NCBI GenBank assembly: GCA_038226175.1
Contig: JBBRQP010000005.1
Location: forward strand, 5,388-69,387
Source of the DNA: JBBRQP01 sp038226175
GTDB lineage: Bacteria; Cyanobacteriota; Cyanobacteriia; Gloeobacterales; Anthocerotibacteraceae
Reading direction: 5' to 3'
DNA: 64,000 nucleotides
Positions 61,339 to 64,000 of this stretch are shown here, piece after piece. Numbering within the stretch: position 1 is the stretch's first letter; every line of letters starts with the position of its first letter. The position numbers and the translations under genes were made by a program. A model generated the notes under the pieces. It was not told where the DNA came from and ran no database searches. It saw only the letters and a list, made by a program, of their open reading frames with translations.

Positions 61339-62472
61339 TTAAAAGGCCAGCACTTTTAGGTCAAATACCCTTTCAGTGAGCCAGACTGAGGCAATTAGAC
61401 CAATCATCACCGAACCGCCGACTACGGTTACTTGCTGATAAAATTGGGACTTGCGCAAGCTGAAGGCTAGGGGCAAAAAGATGGCTACGATCACCAACTG
61501 ACCAACTTCTACACCGATGTTAAAGCCGACCAGGGCTAGCAAAAGGGCTGACTTGGGTAGATTGAGGTCGGCTAAGACACTCGCAAATCCAAACCCGTGA
61601 ATTAGTCCAAAGACAAACGCCATCACCCAACGTTTGCCAAGGAGCAAAGGATAGACATTATTCACAGCCGCTAAGACGACAGAGACAGCAATCGCTGATT
61701 CGACTAAGCGAGAAGGCAGTTGCACTACGCCCAGCGTGGCCAAAGTTAGGGTAATCGAGTGCGCGACCGTAAAGGCCGTAACAATTTTGAGGACGTTTTT
61801 GAAGGCAGTAGGTAGGTCTGCCACTGGTTCCCACGTTTTGTCATGGCGTTGTAGTACAGCAGGTAATAGTAGGGCTAATAAAAATAGAATATGGTCAAAG
61901 CCGATCCAAATATGCCAAACGCCCTCACGCCCAAATTGGAGAAATTGCACCACTGGATTCTCAGCTAGAGCCAGGGTTTGATCGGCTTGGTCTGGGCTAA
62001 AAATCGCAGTCCGAGTTTGTTCGGGTGAAGTTAGTTGCAATAACCCGCGATGTTGGGGGTCAAGGTCAAAGAAGAGTTGATAGCGTACTTCGAGTCGGTC
62101 TGACTTTTGAGGACAGGTAGCTACGAAACGCAGGACAGCATACGTGCCATCAGTATGGTTATCCACCAAATAATTTGTAGGTTTTAGAGGACACAGCGTT
62201 TGATTGGTGAGGATTTGCAGATGAGCTAGGGCATAGGCCGTCACCGCTGACTGGTGCGCGCGCAACTCACCCCAAGTAATCATGCCATCATCATTACTAT
62301 CGAGACCAATTGCATAATCAAGATCCCGTAACGCAATATCCCATTGCCCTTGGACTTGCGTATCTTGGACATTGAGCTTGAGATAGCTATCACTGGGCTT
62401 GTGGGCAAAGGCAGGTAAAGCCATACAACTCAGGAGTAAAAAGCTCAGGCAAAACAGGAGATAACGTTTCAT
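61339..62472 (-). CDS. HupE/UreJ-like membrane protein
   Basis: 377 residues from ATG 62472, overlapping the TPR gene stop by 4 bp (ATGA). A signal peptide (MKRYLLFCLSFLLLSCMALPAFA) precedes a soluble domain with an EF-hand-like LDSNDDGMITWGEL, then six or so membrane helices with HIWIGFDHILFLLALLLPA and FGLIHGFGFASVLADL, the HupE/UreJ_2 hallmarks. HupE proteins of hydrogenase clusters move nickel; here no hydrogenase or urease gene is adjacent, so a metal role is only inferred. Confidence 0.85.
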   Translation of the reverse strand: MKRYLLFCLSFLLLSCMALPAFAHKPSDSYLKLNVQDTQVQGQWDIALRDLDYAIGLDSNDDGMITWGELRAHQSAVTAYALAHLQILTNQTLCPLKPTNYLVDNHTDGTYAVLRFVATCPQKSDRLEVRYQLFFDLDPQHRGLLQLTSPEQTRTAIFSPDQADQTLALAENPVVQFLQFGREGVWHIWIGFDHILFLLALLLPAVLQRHDKTWEPVADLPTAFKNVLKIVTAFTVAHSITLTLATLGVVQLPSRLVESAIAVSVVLAAVNNVYPLLLGKRWVMAFVFGLIHGFGFASVLADLNLPKSALLLALVGFNIGVEVGQLVIVAIFLPLAFSLRKSQFYQQVTVVGGSVMIGLIASVWLTERVFDLKVLAF

Positions 62473-63755
62473 ACCTTGTTTCCTAATTGATGTTGTAGAG
62501 CTTGCAGTGCTACGTCTTCGGTATGCATTTGGGCGAGCCACGTCAGTACGGGTTTGGCGGCGGTCGAGTCATGACAAGCCAGAGCCGCTTCTAATAAAAT
62601 GCGCGTATCAGCGGGTTCGCGTTGAATTTGCCAGTTAGCTTGGGCTAGGGTTAGAGCCGCTTGGGGCTGGTCTAACAAATGCAGCGTAAAAATAGCTTCT
62701 TCGCGCCGATGTACCGTATCGCCGCGTTGACGGCTTGCGGCAAAGCGTTCTTGTAGTGCAGTGACGTGGGTTTTGATGGGTGCTGGCAACATTTTTTCGG
62801 CGAGGGCTAAGCGTAGCAACAGACCATCAGCACGCGTTTGATCCTTGAGCAGGGTGACGACTTCTTGAGGACGCTTTTGGTCAAGCAAAAAGTCGGCATA
62901 GGCTGCCAGTAGATAACTATCAGGGCCGAGGGCAAGAGCCTGTTTATAATATTTTTCGGCGTTTTGTTGCTGTCCTAGCCGGGTAGCGATTTCGGCAAGA
63001 GAAGTTTCAGCCCAGAGTTTTTCGTCAGTTGTTGCTGAAGGGACATGGGTAAGCACTTCTTGTAAAAGCTGATAGCTTTGGTGAGCTTGACCGCCCAAAC
63101 TCGCTGAGCCACTGAGGCAGGTAATGGTCACCAGTTCGCTCGAGATGCGCAGTAGACGCGCACAATCTTTTTTGGCAGCGGGATATTCGCCGCGTACTTG
63201 GTGAATCAGGGCACGGGTTACCCAGGCTTGCCCATTCCAGGGATCAAGTTTTAATACTTGATTGAGATCCGTGACCGCTCCATCAAAATCATGGATACTC
63301 TGGCGGATCGTAGCACGCAAAACCAGCACCGCAATGGGAGGTTGAGCTTGATTCCACCAAGGTAAGAGCGCGGCTTGAGCATAGCCGTTGTAGCGCGGAT
63401 CAGCTGTGATGCGGCCTTGTTCGATATAGCGTTGCGCCAGTTTTGTAGCTAAGGGCAAGTTTTGGGGAGAACGGCTCAGTTCCAGACGCATCTGTCGTAA
63501 GGCAACGGTCTGGGCATCAAGGGGTTTGGTGCGCAAGCGTTCTAAGACTTGGTCATCACTTGTGGGCATAAACGGTGTCGCCTGAGCGACGCGGCTGCCG
63601 ATACTAAGACCAATCAAGATCAGCAAAAAGAGAAGATGTGTGCGCACGCCGTATAAGTGCCTCTGCAATTTATTAAAAAAAGCTGTAGGAAACGACAGAG
63701 TTTTTTCTGGGGGTGGAGCAGCGTGTAGGCAACTTAGATTCATCTTTTTGCTCAA
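62469..63755 (-). CDS. TPR-repeat protein, exported or anchored
   Basis: 428 residues. An N-terminal hydrophobic segment (THLLFLLILIGLSIGSRVAQA) is a signal or anchor. The body is helical with TPR-like units (VTDLNQVLKLDPWNGQAWVT, AEKYYKQALALGPDSYLLAA). Either of two close methionines could be the start. Coupled to the HupE/UreJ-like gene downstream, with a DUF4331 gene upstream on the same strand. Confidence 0.8.
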   Translation of the reverse strand: MSKKMNLSCLHAAPPPEKTLSFPTAFFNKLQRHLYGVRTHLLFLLILIGLSIGSRVAQATPFMPTSDDQVLERLRTKPLDAQTVALRQMRLELSRSPQNLPLATKLAQRYIEQGRITADPRYNGYAQAALLPWWNQAQPPIAVLVLRATIRQSIHDFDGAVTDLNQVLKLDPWNGQAWVTRALIHQVRGEYPAAKKDCARLLRISSELVTITCLSGSASLGGQAHQSYQLLQEVLTHVPSATTDEKLWAETSLAEIATRLGQQQNAEKYYKQALALGPDSYLLAAYADFLLDQKRPQEVVTLLKDQTRADGLLLRLALAEKMLPAPIKTHVTALQERFAASRQRGDTVHRREEAIFTLHLLDQPQAALTLAQANWQIQREPADTRILLEAALACHDSTAAKPVLTWLAQMHTEDVALQALQHQLGNKV

Positions 63756-63761
63756 TATATA

Positions 63762-63802
63762 TAGTTAGGCGGGCTTGCATGGTTCTACCCCCGCCCAACT
63801 TG
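63762..63802. other. Hairpin between the DUF4331 and TPR genes
   Basis: GTTAGGCGGG pairs with CCCGCCCAAC (one G-T pair) over a short loop. It has no T-run, so it may be an RNA processing or stability element inside a common transcript. Confidence 0.35.
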
Positions 63803-63825
63803 GACGAGGGCGAGGTATATAGTGT

Positions 63826-64000
63826 CTAGTCCGTGGCGTTAGGGGAGCCAGGAACTGGGGTTTTGAGGTAGGGGAAGGCCGAGTCAAAGAAGCTCGCATT
63901 CACCAAAGCCCCATCGGTGTAAGGCAACTGACCAGAAGGTGCTTGGTCAATAGGTAAGAGCACACCCATGACCGCGCGCAGAGAAATATCCACCACGTCA
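63826..64000 (-). CDS. DUF4331 protein, C-terminal end only
   Basis: The frame is open to the right edge. The 57 visible codons read D-V-V-D-I-S-L-R-A-V-M-G-V-L-L-P, then Y-T-D-G-A-L-V-N, and end F-P-Y-L-K-T-P-V-P-G-S-P-N-A-T-D. The D-V-V-D-x-x-L-R-A-V and F-P-Y-L-x-T-P motifs are the end of DUF4331. The start is outside the window. It lies upstream of the TPR and HupE/UreJ genes on the same strand; this grouping is the most likely operon. Confidence 0.8.
   Translation of the reverse strand, partial: DVVDISLRAVMGVLLPIDQAPSGQLPYTDGALVNASFFDSAFPYLKTPVPGSPNATD

Noticed and set aside
1..64000. tRNA, rRNA, CRISPR arrays or a complete insertion sequence
   Set aside because: I found no T-arm-like, rRNA-like or regularly spaced repeat pattern, and no full transposase; only the TnpB relic remains.

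Overview
The window is chromosomal DNA from a cyanobacterium. Direct markers are cytochrome b6f subunit PetG, a PsbM-like photosystem II peptide, geranylgeranyl reductase ChlP, tocopherol cyclase, a carotenoid-binding HCP/CTDH pair related to the orange carotenoid protein, ferredoxin-type nitrate reductase NarB with NrtABCD, a Ycf49/DUF2499 protein and a Psb32-like TPM protein. The separate HCP and CTDH genes and general divergence suggest a lineage away from the common model strains, but I cannot place it to genus. I saw no rRNA, tRNA or CRISPR array, and no intact insertion sequence.

Layout. 0-7.3 kb: housekeeping genes (ychF, mutL, a TPM-domain gene, eno) and the HCP-CTDH operon beside a YihY membrane protein. 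7.6-12.5 kb: a 943-residue membrane protein with helical repeats, a response-regulator/kinase hybrid and a small exported protein. 12.6-20.4 kb: moaA, tocopherol cyclase, sulfotransferase, a Crp/Fnr regulator, a UbiB-type kinase, psbM and lysA. 20.4-23.2 kb: TPR and NHL repeat proteins. 23.3-30.4 kb: the nitrate operon nrtA-nrtB-nrtC-nrtD-narB, with a canonical NtcA box upstream; MoaA contributes to the molybdenum cofactor that NarB needs. 30.7-33.5 kb: a broken PEP-CTERM gene, two linked hypotheticals and a structured intergenic region. 33.5-42.1 kb: galE, a DUF721 gene, efp-accB, an epimerase, prmA-rsmE, a lipoate ligase-like gene, bcp and a DinG-like helicase. 42.1-46.6 kb: DUF4139 protein, chlP, a toxin/immunity remnant, a TnpB relic and an FKBP. 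46.7-54.6 kb: mgtE, two tandem Tat-exported paralogues (one with an amber codon), petG, dps and several small exported or membrane stress proteins. 54.9-57.5 kb: a hemerythrin gene with an in-frame stop and a GH13 branching enzyme. 57.5-61.3 kb: a CHASE3 kinase, a response regulator and a hybrid kinase. 61.3-64 kb: a HupE/UreJ-like protein, a TPR protein and the end of a DUF4331 protein.

The main unusual features are: several otherwise intact genes interrupted by single stop codons, all explainable by C-to-T changes; a family of GC-rich palindromic repeats, two of which have flipped interiors but the same outer flank; small photosynthesis genes (psbM, petG) of 30 and 37 codons; and a polymorphic-toxin tail next to an AT-rich putative immunity gene.
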